DNA of 35,892 bases from Candidatus Gastranaerophilales bacterium (GCA_944324165.1 CALUVG010000019.1:1-35892), one strand, 5' to 3'. Counted from the stretch's first letter, positions 22,702 through 31,720 are shown. Translations and numbers: made by a program. The notes: generated by a model not told the origin, from the letters alone.

Positions 22702-23324
22702 TATTCCTGACCTCCGTTTTCAGTGTTGTCAGGCATGGCGGCTGTTTGGGCTGACCAGAAACGCTGGAATATTTTAGCGACTATTATTGCGCTTATAAAC
22801 GCTATTGTTGTTACAAGCAATGTTGGGGCAATTATTTCCGTTGGATTTTTGTAACCTATACCTATTAAAATAGCAATTACTGTTGCAGGTATCAATTGAA
22901 ATCCGGCTGTACTCATTGCTAAAAAAGTGCACATAGAATTTGATGCGGATGATTTATCAATATTTTCTTTCTGCATCTCTTTCATAGCTTTTATTCCTAT
23001 CGGAGTGGCAGCATTTGCAAGCCCTAAGGCATTAGCAGAAAAACTCATTGCAACATCCGCTATCGCCGGTGAATCTTCAGGTAATTCGTTAAATAATCTT
23101 TTACTTATCGGCTTTAAAAGTTTGGCAATTATTTCAACCAGTCCGCACTTTTCTGCAATTTTCATAATCCCGAGCCAGAAAGCCATAATTCCGATAAGTG
23201 AAAAAGCAACTTTTACCGAAAGTTCTGCGCCTGTAAGTATTGCATTAACTACATCACCCAATTTCCCGTTAATCGCTCCCGCTATTATTGAAATTACTAT
23301 CAAAAAGTAAAATATATAATTCAT
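22701..23324 (-). CDS. spmA: SpmA-like nucleoside-recognition/Gate membrane protein
   Basis: The protein has several membrane helices and the SpmA blocks NGKLGDVVNAILTGAELSVKVAFSLIGIMAFWLGIMKIAEKCGLV, SPAIADVAMSFSANALGLANAATPIGIKAM and MCTFLAMSTAGFQLIPATVIAI. The start is placed at ATG 23324 (MNYIFYFLIV), which matches the family N-terminus and gives 207 residues. A TTG twelve codons upstream is possible but has no ribosome site. It is the first gene of the spmA-spmB pair. Nothing else for sporulation is seen in the window. Confidence 0.88.
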   Translation of the reverse strand: MNYIFYFLIVISIIAGAINGKLGDVVNAILTGAELSVKVAFSLIGIMAFWLGIMKIAEKCGLVEIIAKLLKPISKRLFNELPEDSPAIADVAMSFSANALGLANAATPIGIKAMKEMQKENIDKSSASNSMCTFLAMSTAGFQLIPATVIAILIGIGYKNPTEIIAPTLLVTTIAFISAIIVAKIFQRFWSAQTAAMPDNTENGGQE

Positions 23325-23533
23325 AAATAAAATTAAATCATTAATTGTATTATTAGTCAATTTTTTAACGTAATCTTTGTTAATATGACTTGATTATAGG
23401 ATTATTTTATGATTTTATAAGTATAGAAACAGGTAATTCCTCTTTAGCCTGGTTTCAGGATTTACAACAAGCGGCGGTTGTTTGTCCGAATTTGTAGCTA
23501 AAATAAATCTAATAAAGAGAAGGAAAATCAATA

Positions 23534-23929
23534 ATGTTAAAAATCAGATTAAAAAGACTCGGTGCTAAAAAAGCCCCTACATACAGAATTATTGTTATTA
23601 ATTCAACAACAAAACGTGAAGGCAAACCTATTCAGGAATTAGGTCACTACAATCCAAAAACAAAAGTTATGAAATTGGACAAAGTTTCCGCACTTGAATG
23701 GGTTAAAAAAGGTGCTCAGCCTACAGAAACTGTTGCTTATCTGATTAAAAACTGTAATGACGACGGTACTTTGAATTACAAAAAATCAGAAACAGTAAAA
23801 TTGTCTAAAAAAGCACAGGCAAAAGCTCAAGCAGAAGCTGAAGCTAAGGCTAAAGCCGAAGAAGAAGCAAAAGCAGCTGCTGAAGCTGCAGCTAGCGAAA
23901 CACCTGCAGAAGAAACTGCTCAGGCGTAG
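23534..23929 (+). CDS. rpsP: 30S ribosomal protein S16 with acidic/alanine tail
   Basis: Residues 1-82 are ordinary S16 (MLKIRLKRLGAKKAPTYRIIV, KREGKPIQELGHYNPKTK, ALEWVKKGAQPTETVAYLI), a small-subunit assembly protein. The family usually ends near there. This copy continues with about 45 residues of repeating Lys/Ala/Glu (KAQAEAEAKAKAEEEAKAA) and ends ETPAEETAQA. GAAGGA lies upstream of the ATG. It is monocistronic here, whereas rpsP commonly leads a ribosomal/tRNA-modification operon (rimM, trmD). Confidence 0.96.
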   Translation: MLKIRLKRLGAKKAPTYRIIVINSTTKREGKPIQELGHYNPKTKVMKLDKVSALEWVKKGAQPTETVAYLIKNCNDDGTLNYKKSETVKLSKKAQAKAQAEAEAKAKAEEEAKAAAEAAASETPAEETAQA

Positions 23930-23949
23930 AAAATAAAAATATTTTGATA

Positions 23950-23997
23950 AAGCGGTCGGTAAATTGTAATGATATACCGACCGCTTAAAATATTGTT
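23950..23997 (+). terminator. terminator of rpsP
   Basis: aagcggtcggta (23950-23961) pairs perfectly with taccgaccgctt (23975-23986), 12 bp with a 13-nt loop, followed by aaaatattgttttc. Confidence 0.75.
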
Positions 23998-24011
23998 TTC
24001 ACAAGTTAAAA

Positions 24012-24140
24012 TTATCTTTTGTTTTTAACAGAAGACCAATCATTATCTTTTCCTATCTGATTAAACTTATAGTTAAAATATGTTCCCATAATTAAAAATA
24101 CAATAGCAACAACTACTGAAAAAATATCATTTGTATTCAT
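24012..24140 (-). CDS. 42-residue single-span membrane protein
   Basis: A short gene behind a clean AGGAG (minus strand, about 7 nt before the ATG). It reads MNTNDIFSVVVAIVFLIMG, then TYFNYKFNQIGKDNDW and SSVKNKR: one membrane helix and a charged tail. Its start overlaps the end of the two-helix membrane protein gene by 14 nt, so the two are probably translated together. No family recognised. Small paired membrane proteins can be regulators, toxins or subunits of complexes; the sequence does not decide. Confidence 0.65.
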   Translation of the reverse strand: MNTNDIFSVVVAIVFLIMGTYFNYKFNQIGKDNDWSSVKNKR

Positions 24141-24357
24141 TTTTAATTACTCCTATATTATCATCAATAACTTTATTTATTTTAATAATATTGTAAATAA
24201 ACAAAAAATCAAAGTATATACCGATTAATACCCAAATAAATCTTCCAGCAGAGTTTATGCCGGCTAATATTAGTCCAACAATTCCACCAGTTAAAATAAC
24301 AACAGCAGGTATTAAGCTTGATCTTAAATTCATTAAATTTTTATTAGATTCTTCCAA
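24127..24357 (-). CDS. small two-helix membrane protein
   Basis: A 76-residue protein with two hydrophobic segments: SLIPAVVILTGGIVGLILAGI and FIWVLIGIYFDFLFIYNII, joined by a short loop, and a charged C-terminus (KINKVIDDNIGVIKNEYK). The frame opens with TTG at 24357 (MEESNKNLMNLRSS); an ATG at 24333 is an alternative start. The ribosome site is not clear for either. It overlaps the 42-residue membrane gene downstream. No recognised family. Confidence 0.55.
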   Translation of the reverse strand: MEESNKNLMNLRSSLIPAVVILTGGIVGLILAGINSAGRFIWVLIGIYFDFLFIYNIIKINKVIDDNIGVIKNEYK

Positions 24358-24474
24358 GTATTTATAACTTCAATTATACATTTATTCTGATTGATGTCAA
24401 TCAATTAAAGAATGTAAGTATGCGCGAGTTACAAACCTTAAACTCTTTTGAAAAGTTATGATTGATAATAAAGA

Positions 24475-24954
24475 TTAATCGCTGTATTTACTAATTTCGT
24501 AGAAATAGTTTTCAAGAGCAAGATATCCTTTGTAAATTTCATTAGAAATAGTCGCATAGTGAGTTGCAATAATGAACTTCAATTCTTTAGTTCTTATTTC
24601 TAAAAGGGTATCAGCATCTTTTTTAAGTTTTTCATCATTAGATTCAGACCATTTTTGCAGCAGGGCGAGTTCTTCATACATCTGTTTTATTGTTGTGAAC
24701 TCTAAAGTATTAAAATCGTATTTACTCAACAGGGCGCGTTCAGCATTTGTGATACGGCTCATAACGGCTTGAAACTTGAACACACGTTTAATAATTACAT
24801 AATTATCTGCAAGTTTTTTGTGTGAATACGGAATAGTATTTTTTGCCAGTAACGCTGCATAAGAACTTGATGTAAAAACATCATCGTCACGTGAAAAAGC
24901 ACTTCTTGATGTAATTTCAAAATTTGATTTTCTTTCAATAAGATCTTCCAGCAT
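24475..24954 (-). CDS. orphan helical protein
   Basis: A 159-residue, mostly alpha-helical and charged protein behind a good GGGAGG ribosome site. The central part (ITNAERALLSKYDFNTLEFTTIKQMYEELALLQKWSESNDEKLKKDADTLLEIRTKELKFI) looks like long paired helices or a short coiled coil. No signal peptide, membrane segment or known motif. It is separated by about 80 nt from the aldolase gene upstream on the same strand, so it may share transcription. Function unknown. Confidence 0.7.
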   Translation of the reverse strand: MLEDLIERKSNFEITSRSAFSRDDDVFTSSSYAALLAKNTIPYSHKKLADNYVIIKRVFKFQAVMSRITNAERALLSKYDFNTLEFTTIKQMYEELALLQKWSESNDEKLKKDADTLLEIRTKELKFIIATHYATISNEIYKGYLALENYFYEISKYSD

Positions 24955-25032
24955 TTTGCCTCCCGATTATGAAATTATAATAAGATAAGCAAAATTTCTT
25001 GTCATGTGTTTGTGTCAATTTTTTAACATAAA

Positions 25033-25779
25033 TTAAAGAATGTTTAAGGCGGCACATCTTTCGCTTAAAGTTTCTAATCGCTTAATATCATCAGGATCCG
25101 GCGAAAATGCCTGTTTATATTTAAGCCAATTTATTTCAAAGTTAATGGCTTTTTCTATCATAGTATTGTCAAGTTTTTCATTTCCAAAAACTATTTTTCT
25201 TGTTTCAAATCCTGACAGATATTTGATTTGTTTAATAAATGGTATTGAGTTTGCAGATATCCCGCCGCCTAAGATAAATTTTTTATCATTCAATTCAGCT
25301 TTTTGGGAAGTTTTTTGTGCAAATTCAAGTATTATATTATCCTCAACATTTTTTATGCCAAGCGAACCGGAAAAATCTGTTCTCCCGAAGACAATGCCGG
25401 TTAGATTTTTACTCAGCGGATTTTGTAAAATAGCATCAAGTGCTTTGAACCCTGTAATAGTTTCAATATTAATAAATAAATCAGTATTCTGCGGCAGTAT
25501 GTTTATTGAACCGGTTATGAATTTTTCAAAAGCATACTCAGACTCAATCATCGGAGCCACAACGGTATTAATATGTAGTTTTGCAGCATCTTTCAAATCT
25601 CTTATAGCCTCGCAGCCGCCGGATTTTAGTGTGAATTTTAGTCCTGCAGCATCACCAAGTTCTTTTAAGATTTGTATTTCTTCAAAAGTTGCGCCTTCCG
25701 ATTCAAATTCAGCTTTGACACCTGTAGCGTCAAAGCTTGATTTGAGTTCTATTAAGTTATTTATTAAAATATTTTTCAC
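25033..25779 (-). CDS. HpcH/HpaI aldolase / citrate-lyase-like protein
   Basis: The 248 residues follow the TIM-barrel pattern of the HpcH/HpaI aldolase/citrate lyase family: VKAEFESEGATFEEI, LKSGGCEAIRDLKDAA, TVVAPMIESEYAFEKF (the acidic/arginine metal-site strand), LFINIETITGFKALDAIL (IET motif), GIVFGRTDFSGSLG and FILGGGISANSIPF. These enzymes use a divalent metal and a 2-oxo acid or acyl-CoA; the exact substrate here is unclear. The gene is 16 nt after speD and probably in its operon. A long open frame on the opposite strand over the same bases is a composition artefact. Confidence 0.75.
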   Translation of the reverse strand: MKNILINNLIELKSSFDATGVKAEFESEGATFEEIQILKELGDAAGLKFTLKSGGCEAIRDLKDAAKLHINTVVAPMIESEYAFEKFITGSINILPQNTDLFINIETITGFKALDAILQNPLSKNLTGIVFGRTDFSGSLGIKNVEDNIILEFAQKTSQKAELNDKKFILGGGISANSIPFIKQIKYLSGFETRKIVFGNEKLDNTMIEKAINFEINWLKYKQAFSPDPDDIKRLETLSERCAALNIL

Positions 25780-25795
25780 GATATAAAGCTAAAAA

Positions 25796-26251
25796 TTAAT
25801 CTGTCAACTGCTGCATGATTTCAAAAGGTTTTTCAGCAAGTCTAAGAGTTTCAGAGTCGATAATACCTCTTTTCAATTCAGAGAAAGTTGCTTTTTTAGA
25901 ATTGAATTTTCTTTTAAGAAATTCATAAGAAACTTTCGGGTCGCATTTATCTCCGCAGGTAAACAAATCAACTGCTGCATAACCTAATTCTGGCCATGTG
26001 TGAATTGCAAGATGACTTTCTGAAATAATAACAACGCCGGAGACGCCGTAGGGGTTAAACATATGGAAACATTTTTGGACAATAGTCGCACCACACTCAA
26101 GGGCGGCATCCACCATATACTTTTCTACTTTATCAATACTGTTTAATGTGTTTGGATCACATTCAAAAAATTCTGCTAAAACATGTTGTCCTAAGTGGAT
26201 TTCTTTTTTGCCGTTCTCTTGAATAGCTGTAAAAGGTGAAGTTATTGCCAA
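25796..26251 (-). CDS. speD: S-adenosylmethionine decarboxylase proenzyme
   Basis: This is the short, SpeH-type SAM decarboxylase (151 residues) that makes decarboxylated SAM for spermidine synthesis. The proenzyme cuts itself at SESHLAIHTWPE, between E78 and S79, leaving a pyruvoyl group; H84 and the C99 (LFTCGDKC) are the usual catalytic helpers. It starts at TTG, with AGGAGG eight bases upstream. A five-codon ATG frame (MNWQ, stop) overlaps the start but is too close to the ribosome site to be the real one. No spermidine synthase is in view. Confidence 0.95.
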   Translation of the reverse strand: MAITSPFTAIQENGKKEIHLGQHVLAEFFECDPNTLNSIDKVEKYMVDAALECGATIVQKCFHMFNPYGVSGVVIISESHLAIHTWPELGYAAVDLFTCGDKCDPKVSYEFLKRKFNSKKATFSELKRGIIDSETLRLAEKPFEIMQQLTD

Positions 26252-26490
26252 TTCATGTGCCTCCTATCTAAATGTATATTTATTTTACTACTACAAAAAT
26301 TGCTTTCGCTATAACATATTACTATAAAAATCAAAAATTTTGTAAAATTTACACTTAAAATTTTTTTTTTTACAAAACTTTTCATACCAATATGCCTAAA
26401 AGGTAGATGTAATGTATCATTCGAACGACTGATTTTTATTAAGAATTATTAACAATGTAGTATTATTTTTGTTTGATGTAAAATCATAAT

Positions 26491-27186
26491 ATGAACAAAA
26501 TACTTGTAATAGATGATGATGCGGCAATAAATGAGCTTATCAAGGTTAATCTTGAGTTATGCGGATATAAGGTTATACAGGCTCCGGACGGAGTAAAGGG
26601 GTTTGCGTTATGCAAACAGGAAATGCCGTCACTGGTTATACTAGATGTAATGATGCCTGATGTGGACGGATTTACTGTTGCACAGAGGATAAGAAAAAAT
26701 GACAGTACGAAAGATATACCTATACTGATGCTTACAGCCCTCTCACAGGTTAGCGATAAGGTTAACGGGTTCAATATAGGCGTTGATGATTATCTTGTTA
26801 AGCCTTTTGAAATGGAGGAATTGCAGGTAAGAGTCAGAGCACTTTTAAAACGTTCGCGTCAGATACCTGAATCTGCATCTACACGTGAACTTTTGACGCT
26901 TGGTGATATAACTTTGCTGCCTGAAACTTATTGTGTAAAAATAAAAGATAAACAGGCAAAATTGACCCCAATAGAATTTGATATTTTTAACTTGTTGTTT
27001 CAAAATCATGGGAATATGGTTTCATCAGCTCAGTTGTTGAAAGATATATGGGGATATTCGCCGGATGATGATATAGAAACAATCAGAGTGCACATCAGAC
27101 ATTTGAGGAGTAAATTAGACAAAATTTCTGACGGTAAAAAGTATATAGAAACTATTTATGGCGGCGGATATAAGTTAAATGTTTAA
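26491..27186 (+). CDS. OmpR/PhoB-family response regulator (RpaB-like)
   Basis: The 231-residue protein has a receiver domain (acidic pair DDD at 8-10, phospho-acceptor D52 in LVILDVMMPD, K104 in DYLVKPFE) and a C-terminal winged helix (TPIEFDIFNLLFQNHGNMVSSAQLLKDIWGY, ETIRVHIRHLRSKLD, YIETIYGGGYKL). It resembles cyanobacterial RpaB-type regulators. No histidine kinase is adjacent, so it is an orphan in this window. A TAAAAT box sits about 7 nt before the ATG with no ribosome site, so the message may be leaderless. It ends 4 nt into the converging VSFTG gene. Confidence 0.93.
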   Translation: MNKILVIDDDAAINELIKVNLELCGYKVIQAPDGVKGFALCKQEMPSLVILDVMMPDVDGFTVAQRIRKNDSTKDIPILMLTALSQVSDKVNGFNIGVDDYLVKPFEMEELQVRVRALLKRSRQIPESASTRELLTLGDITLLPETYCVKIKDKQAKLTPIEFDIFNLLFQNHGNMVSSAQLLKDIWGYSPDDDIETIRVHIRHLRSKLDKISDGKKYIETIYGGGYKLNV

Positions 27187-27422
27187 AACATTACGCCTTT
27201 TTCAAAAAAGTCTTTTAAACTTTCTGCATGACTTTTTAAGTTAGGTGCAGCTACTTTTTTGCCTGTATTTTTCTGCGCTCTTTGCAGGTTGATATAATCT
27301 CTATCAGTGTGTTCTAAAAGATTTGACATTGCATAATTAAATTTGATTTTTTGGAACTGCTGTTCTACCAGTTTGCCGGCATGCATTGGAGTTCCGGTAA
27401 AAGATACATTATTTACTTGCAT
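27183..27422 (-). CDS. small orphan with VSFTG N-terminus
   Basis: A 79-residue protein with a good AAAGGA ribosome site. Residues 6-10 are VSFTG, the clearest example of the shared N-terminal peptide, followed by a charged helical protein (AGKLVEQQFQKIKFNYAMSNLLEHTDRDYINLQRAQKNTGKK). No membrane segment or known family. Its 3' end overlaps the response regulator by 4 nt. Apart from the tag-like N-terminus nothing suggests a function. Confidence 0.65.
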   Translation of the reverse strand: MQVNNVSFTGTPMHAGKLVEQQFQKIKFNYAMSNLLEHTDRDYINLQRAQKNTGKKVAAPNLKSHAESLKDFFEKGVMF

Positions 27423-27503
27423 ATTAATCCTTTCATTTTTATTTGAATATTAAAACATCAAAAGGAATTTTTTGTTATATGAAAAAAATAGTTTAACAAA
27501 TAT

Positions 27504-28394
27504 TTACTTTTCCTGTTCGTAACCAAAGTTTCTCAAAGAACTCTGTTTTTTGCGCCAGTCTTTGTCTACTTTGACTTCAAGAGAGAGAAAAACTTTTTTT
27601 TCTGCAATTTTTTCAAGTTCCAGCCGCGCCTCTGTGCCTATTTTTTTCAAAAGGTTTCCGCCTTTTCCGATAAGTATACCCTTCTGGCTTTTGTGTTCAC
27701 AGTATATTGTTGCATATATGCGGTCAATTTCTTCTGTCTCCTGATAATTGTCGACTTTTACCGCAACTGAATGAGGTATTTCATCTGATGTATTGAGAAG
27801 AATTTTTTCTCTGATAATCTCTTCGGTAACGTCGCGCATTGTCTCTTCTGTTACAATATCTTCCGGATATAATAAATCCCCTTGGGGCAGATATTTGTAA
27901 ATGTTTTTTATAAGCGTATCCATATTGCGACCTGTTTTGGCAGAAATTTTTACAACAGGATAATTTTTTTCAAAAAGAAGTTTATATGTAATCAAATTTT
28001 CTTCTACTTTTTCAGTTTTTTTTAGTTTGTCAACTTTGTTCATGACAATTATGACAGGGATATCTGTGTTTAGTATGTTTTGCGCAATCCATTTATCACC
28101 TTTTCCCGCAGGCTCAGAACCGTCTACAAGAAAAAGTATTAAATCAGCATCAGGAACAGCTACTTTAGCTTCATCAAGAAGAAATTCGCCGAGTTTATTT
28201 AGAGGTTTATGAACTCCGGGGGTGTCAACAAATACAATTTGTCCCTTTTCACTTGTGTAAATACCCTTAATTCTTTTACGTGTAGTCTGTGCTTTATCTG
28301 TTGCAATTACTATTTTCTGCCCGAGAACCTGATTTAGCAATGTTGATTTGCCTACATTAGGTCGTCCTATTATTGCTGTAAATCCGCTTTTCAT
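27504..28394 (-). CDS. era: GTPase Era
   Basis: Era binds 16S rRNA and helps mature the 30S subunit. The 296 residues show all G motifs: GRPNVGKS (10-17), the switch region KAQTTRKRIKG, DTPG (57-60), NKVD (119-122) and SAKTG. The C-terminal KH domain contains GILIGKGGNLLKKIG. Length is typical. It starts close to the divergent signal-peptide gene at 28509 with no obvious operon partner. Confidence 0.96.
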   Translation of the reverse strand: MKSGFTAIIGRPNVGKSTLLNQVLGQKIVIATDKAQTTRKRIKGIYTSEKGQIVFVDTPGVHKPLNKLGEFLLDEAKVAVPDADLILFLVDGSEPAGKGDKWIAQNILNTDIPVIIVMNKVDKLKKTEKVEENLITYKLLFEKNYPVVKISAKTGRNMDTLIKNIYKYLPQGDLLYPEDIVTEETMRDVTEEIIREKILLNTSDEIPHSVAVKVDNYQETEEIDRIYATIYCEHKSQKGILIGKGGNLLKKIGTEARLELEKIAEKKVFLSLEVKVDKDWRKKQSSLRNFGYEQEK

Positions 28395-28508
28395 AAAAAA
28401 ATTATATCACAAAAAGTATCAATTTATTAAGAAAGTGGCAATTTTTTTTTTCTCAATGTATTATATAATATATGTAGGGAAAAATTTATTTTTATAAATC
28501 GGGATAAA

Positions 28509-30554
28509 ATGAAGAAAAATAATTGCATATTAGGTATAATACTACTGTTAGGTTTAGCACTTGCCCCAATGAATACAGCATTGTCCGCAGATAATAACCT
28601 TGTTCAGGTTGATTTGAAAAAAGGCAGCGGTAATGCAGTGGATATAACTTTTTTTACTTCCGAAAATTATGGCAGCAATGTAATTGTAAAGAAAAAATCT
28701 GATAATAAATATGTTATTTTGATGCCAAAAGTTTTGACATCAGGATACAGAAGTGCAGATTTGGAAAGTGTCCGCGATTTAGTAACAAATATTGATGTAA
28801 AAAGTGTAAATGATGGCGCAGCCGGTTATACAAAAATTACGATGATAACCACAAAGCCTTTGAATATAACTACTCATGTTTCAAAGGCAGTTCCGTTGAC
28901 TGATGCCCAAAAACAATATAAAACATTGATAGCAGAGGCTTATACTGTTAAAAATAACGTAAATAAAAGTGTACCTCAGAAAACATCCCGCCCTACAGAG
29001 GTTACTGTAAATAAAGCTCCGGCTGTGCAGGCAAAAAATACAACTCAGCCTAAAAATACTGTCAAGTCTGTTTCTGCCTCTAATAATAAAACTGTCGCAA
29101 AAGCTAATCAAACTGATACAAAAACACAGTCTAATCAGTCGAAGACTCAAACTGCGCCTGTTAAGTTAACACCTGTAGATACTAAAAAGCTTACTGAGCC
29201 TAAAAAAACGGATAATATAGTAGCTCAGGAAGTTGCAAAAACAGTAAAAGAAAAAACTCTTGAGCTGCATACTCCGGATTTGCCTCCACTCGAGCAGCCG
29301 GTAGTTGAAAAAACTACGCAGGTAACTACAGAAACAAATACGCCTATAGAAGATATTAAAGTTGTTCAAAAGAATCAAAATAACCTTTCCCATAAAAAAT
29401 CAATTCTGGCAAAATTGAAAAATAAAATAGTACTGCTAAAAGGAAAGGTTCAACATAAAATGCCGGCAGGAATAGCTACAACGCTTATTTTCACAATAGT
29501 GCCTTTAATCGCACTTATTGCATTTCTGAAATTGATACATTCATCTATAAAGAATTCATTGATGCTTAAAAAATCGTTCCTTGAACGAATTTCTAAAAAA
29601 CCGCGTCAGAAAGATTATGAACACATTATTAATAATGAAAATCTTAACTGGCAAGAAAAATATCAATTATATATAAATCAATCGCGTAAAGAGAATACGT
29701 CTTTTTCGTCCGCTTCTACAGAGCAAAGCAAATACAAATTTGTAACACAGACACAAAAAGCTGCGGATAGTATAGAGGAACAAAGACAAAAACTTGAACG
29801 CCTTGTAACTCCTGAACGACAAGAAGACAATGAAAATAAACATTTGCCTTCTGACAAAGTTATAGTACACAGTGAAGAACAAACTATTGATAAAAATCTT
29901 AAAGATTTAGCAAGATTTAAGGCGTTTGAACCTTCTTTACATCAGGCAAAAAGAAATGTAAAATTACAAAAGAGCAGATTTAAAGGGTTTGCCGCAAAAG
30001 AAAATTATCAAACAGCGCCTGTGCAGCCACAACCTACCGTTGAGTTGAAAAAGACGCCTTTGACACAATCTACACGTCAGATAAGTGATGCAAATTTGAA
30101 GGTTTCTGATGTTACAACAAAAACGGTTAAAGATGATTATGTAATGTCCTCTCTGGAAGAATTTTTTACTACACCGGAAAAGCCTGTAGCAGATACCCTT
30201 GCACAAATTAAACCGTCTATGAAACTATCACAACCGGCTAAAGCAAAAGAGGTCACCAATCCTATTGCAGTCAAAAAATTTGAGAAGGCAGAAAAGCCTA
30301 CATTTAGCGGACTTATTGTAAAAACAGGATGCAACATTGATGATGACAGAGGATTTTATATTGTAAATCTTGATGGTACATCTGCTCTCGTTGGAAGAAT
30401 TAAAGAAGATGTTGTTATCTTGAAAAAGTTCGATGATACTTTAGAACGAAAATTACAGGTGAGACACGACAAAGACAATATTTATATGGTAAAAACAGAT
30501 GGCTTTAAGTCATTGATTGATGCCGCTAATATGGGTGTACTTGTTGAATTATAA
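28509..30554 (+). CDS. signal-peptide/TM protein with AMIN-like head and long disordered linker
   Basis: This 681-residue protein begins with a Sec signal (ILGIILLLGLALAPMNTALSA, cleavage near residue 27). Next comes a beta-rich segment (about 30-125) resembling an AMIN-type envelope domain (VQVDLKKGSGNAVDITFFTSENYGSNVIV, ITMITTKPLNITTHV). A Lys/Thr/Gln/Pro-rich low-complexity stretch follows, then one membrane helix (about 318-346, IATTLIFTIVPLIALIAFLKLI). A charged, disordered region and a compact beta-rich C-terminus (about 590-681) complete it. It would link the outside and inside of the cell. No exact family recognised. The lipoprotein gene follows 35 nt later. Confidence 0.7.
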   Translation: MKKNNCILGIILLLGLALAPMNTALSADNNLVQVDLKKGSGNAVDITFFTSENYGSNVIVKKKSDNKYVILMPKVLTSGYRSADLESVRDLVTNIDVKSVNDGAAGYTKITMITTKPLNITTHVSKAVPLTDAQKQYKTLIAEAYTVKNNVNKSVPQKTSRPTEVTVNKAPAVQAKNTTQPKNTVKSVSASNNKTVAKANQTDTKTQSNQSKTQTAPVKLTPVDTKKLTEPKKTDNIVAQEVAKTVKEKTLELHTPDLPPLEQPVVEKTTQVTTETNTPIEDIKVVQKNQNNLSHKKSILAKLKNKIVLLKGKVQHKMPAGIATTLIFTIVPLIALIAFLKLIHSSIKNSLMLKKSFLERISKKPRQKDYEHIINNENLNWQEKYQLYINQSRKENTSFSSASTEQSKYKFVTQTQKAADSIEEQRQKLERLVTPERQEDNENKHLPSDKVIVHSEEQTIDKNLKDLARFKAFEPSLHQAKRNVKLQKSRFKGFAAKENYQTAPVQPQPTVELKKTPLTQSTRQISDANLKVSDVTTKTVKDDYVMSSLEEFFTTPEKPVADTLAQIKPSMKLSQPAKAKEVTNPIAVKKFEKAEKPTFSGLIVKTGCNIDDDRGFYIVNLDGTSALVGRIKEDVVILKKFDDTLERKLQVRHDKDNIYMVKTDGFKSLIDAANMGVLVEL

Positions 30555-30589
30555 TATAGATTTTTAAAATAGTTCGGGAGCGATAAAGA

Positions 30590-31720
30590 ATGAAAAGAGG
30601 GTTAGTTTTATTTTTAATTTTTATCGGACTATTTTTGTGCGGCTGTTCGCAAAAAGATGACAGAACAGTAATACAATTTGCAAGCTGGGGCTCCAGAACA
30701 GAGGTAGAAATTTTGACACCGATTCTTGCAGAATTTGAAAAGCTGCATCCGGATGTTAAAATTGATTTTATGCACATTCCGCAGAATTATTTCCAGAAAA
30801 TACATTTGCTTTTTGCCTCCAATAAAGCTCCGGATGTTGTTTTTGTGAACAATTTATACTTGCCGGTTTATGCTAATGCAGGAGTTCTTGAGCCTTTAGA
30901 TATAAATACAGCTAATTATTATCCGCAGGCTATAGCCGCGTTGAGCTGGCATGACAAACTTTATGCAGTACCACGGGATGTTTCAAATCTTGCAATATAT
31001 TATAATAAAGATATTTTCGATAAATATAACCTGTCTTATCCAAAACAGGACTGGACATTTGCGGAATTTTTGCAAACTGCACGGCGGCTTACAAGGGACG
31101 GAATATTTGGTATAAGTTTTGAAGAGGATGCATTGTTTTATCTGCCATATTTGATGAGTGAGGGCGGTGGAATTTTATCGGATGATCTGTCTAAAGAAAT
31201 TATAGATACTCCGGCAAGTCAGAGAGGATTGAACTTTTATACGGATTTACGAACGAAGTATCATGTTGCACCTTTAAAATCCGAGAGTGCCAGTGCTACA
31301 ATGGCACAAATGTTTTTGCAAGGCAAAATTGCAATGCATTTATCTGGACGCTGGCTGACGCCTAAGTATACAGAAGAGGCTGACTTTAATTGGGATGTTG
31401 TGCCGTTTCCTAAAGGTACTGCAGGCAGTGTTGTTTCTCTGGATGCCTCAGGCTGGGCTATTGCAAAGGATAGCAGACATAAAAAAGAGGCTTTGCAGCT
31501 TATCAAGTTTCTGGCATCTAAAGAAAGCAGTGAAAAATTTATTAAAAGCGGTTTGATAGTTCCTGCGCGAACGGATGTAGAAGATGCGTTTTTAAAAAGT
31601 GCAAAAGGATCTGAAACATTTTTAAAAATAATATCTACCTCAAAACCAACACCTGTATCTGTAAATTATAATGAAATTCTGGATAAACTTTCAGAGAAAC
31701 TGGAATATAAATTTAATTAA
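30590..31720 (+). CDS. sugar-type ABC transporter substrate-binding lipoprotein
   Basis: A 376-residue family 1 extracellular solute-binding protein. It has a lipoprotein signal ending LCGC (lipid-modified C19), then FASWGSRTEVEILTPILAEFEKLHPDVKIDF, PDVVFVNNLYLP, YAVPRDVSNLAIYYNKDIFDKYNL and GKIAMHLSGRW, all typical of sugar/glycerol-phosphate binding proteins. It is anchored outside the membrane and would pass ligand to a permease. No permease or ATPase genes are next to it, so the transporter must be encoded elsewhere. GGAG lies upstream of the ATG. Its 3' end overlaps the converging HTH gene by 8 nt. Confidence 0.9.
   Translation: MKRGLVLFLIFIGLFLCGCSQKDDRTVIQFASWGSRTEVEILTPILAEFEKLHPDVKIDFMHIPQNYFQKIHLLFASNKAPDVVFVNNLYLPVYANAGVLEPLDINTANYYPQAIAALSWHDKLYAVPRDVSNLAIYYNKDIFDKYNLSYPKQDWTFAEFLQTARRLTRDGIFGISFEEDALFYLPYLMSEGGGILSDDLSKEIIDTPASQRGLNFYTDLRTKYHVAPLKSESASATMAQMFLQGKIAMHLSGRWLTPKYTEEADFNWDVVPFPKGTAGSVVSLDASGWAIAKDSRHKKEALQLIKFLASKESSEKFIKSGLIVPARTDVEDAFLKSAKGSETFLKIISTSKPTPVSVNYNEILDKLSEKLEYKFN

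Noticed and set aside
25040..25786. A 248-codon open frame on the plus strand, opposite the aldolase gene
   Set aside because: It mirrors the aldolase almost exactly, is Ser/Ile/Phe-rich as expected for antisense translation, and shows no motif; the minus-strand protein has clear family blocks.
26240..26262. Short MNWQ frame at the speD start as a regulatory upstream ORF
   Set aside because: Only 3 nt separate the AGGAGG from its ATG, too close for efficient initiation; the TTG start has proper spacing.
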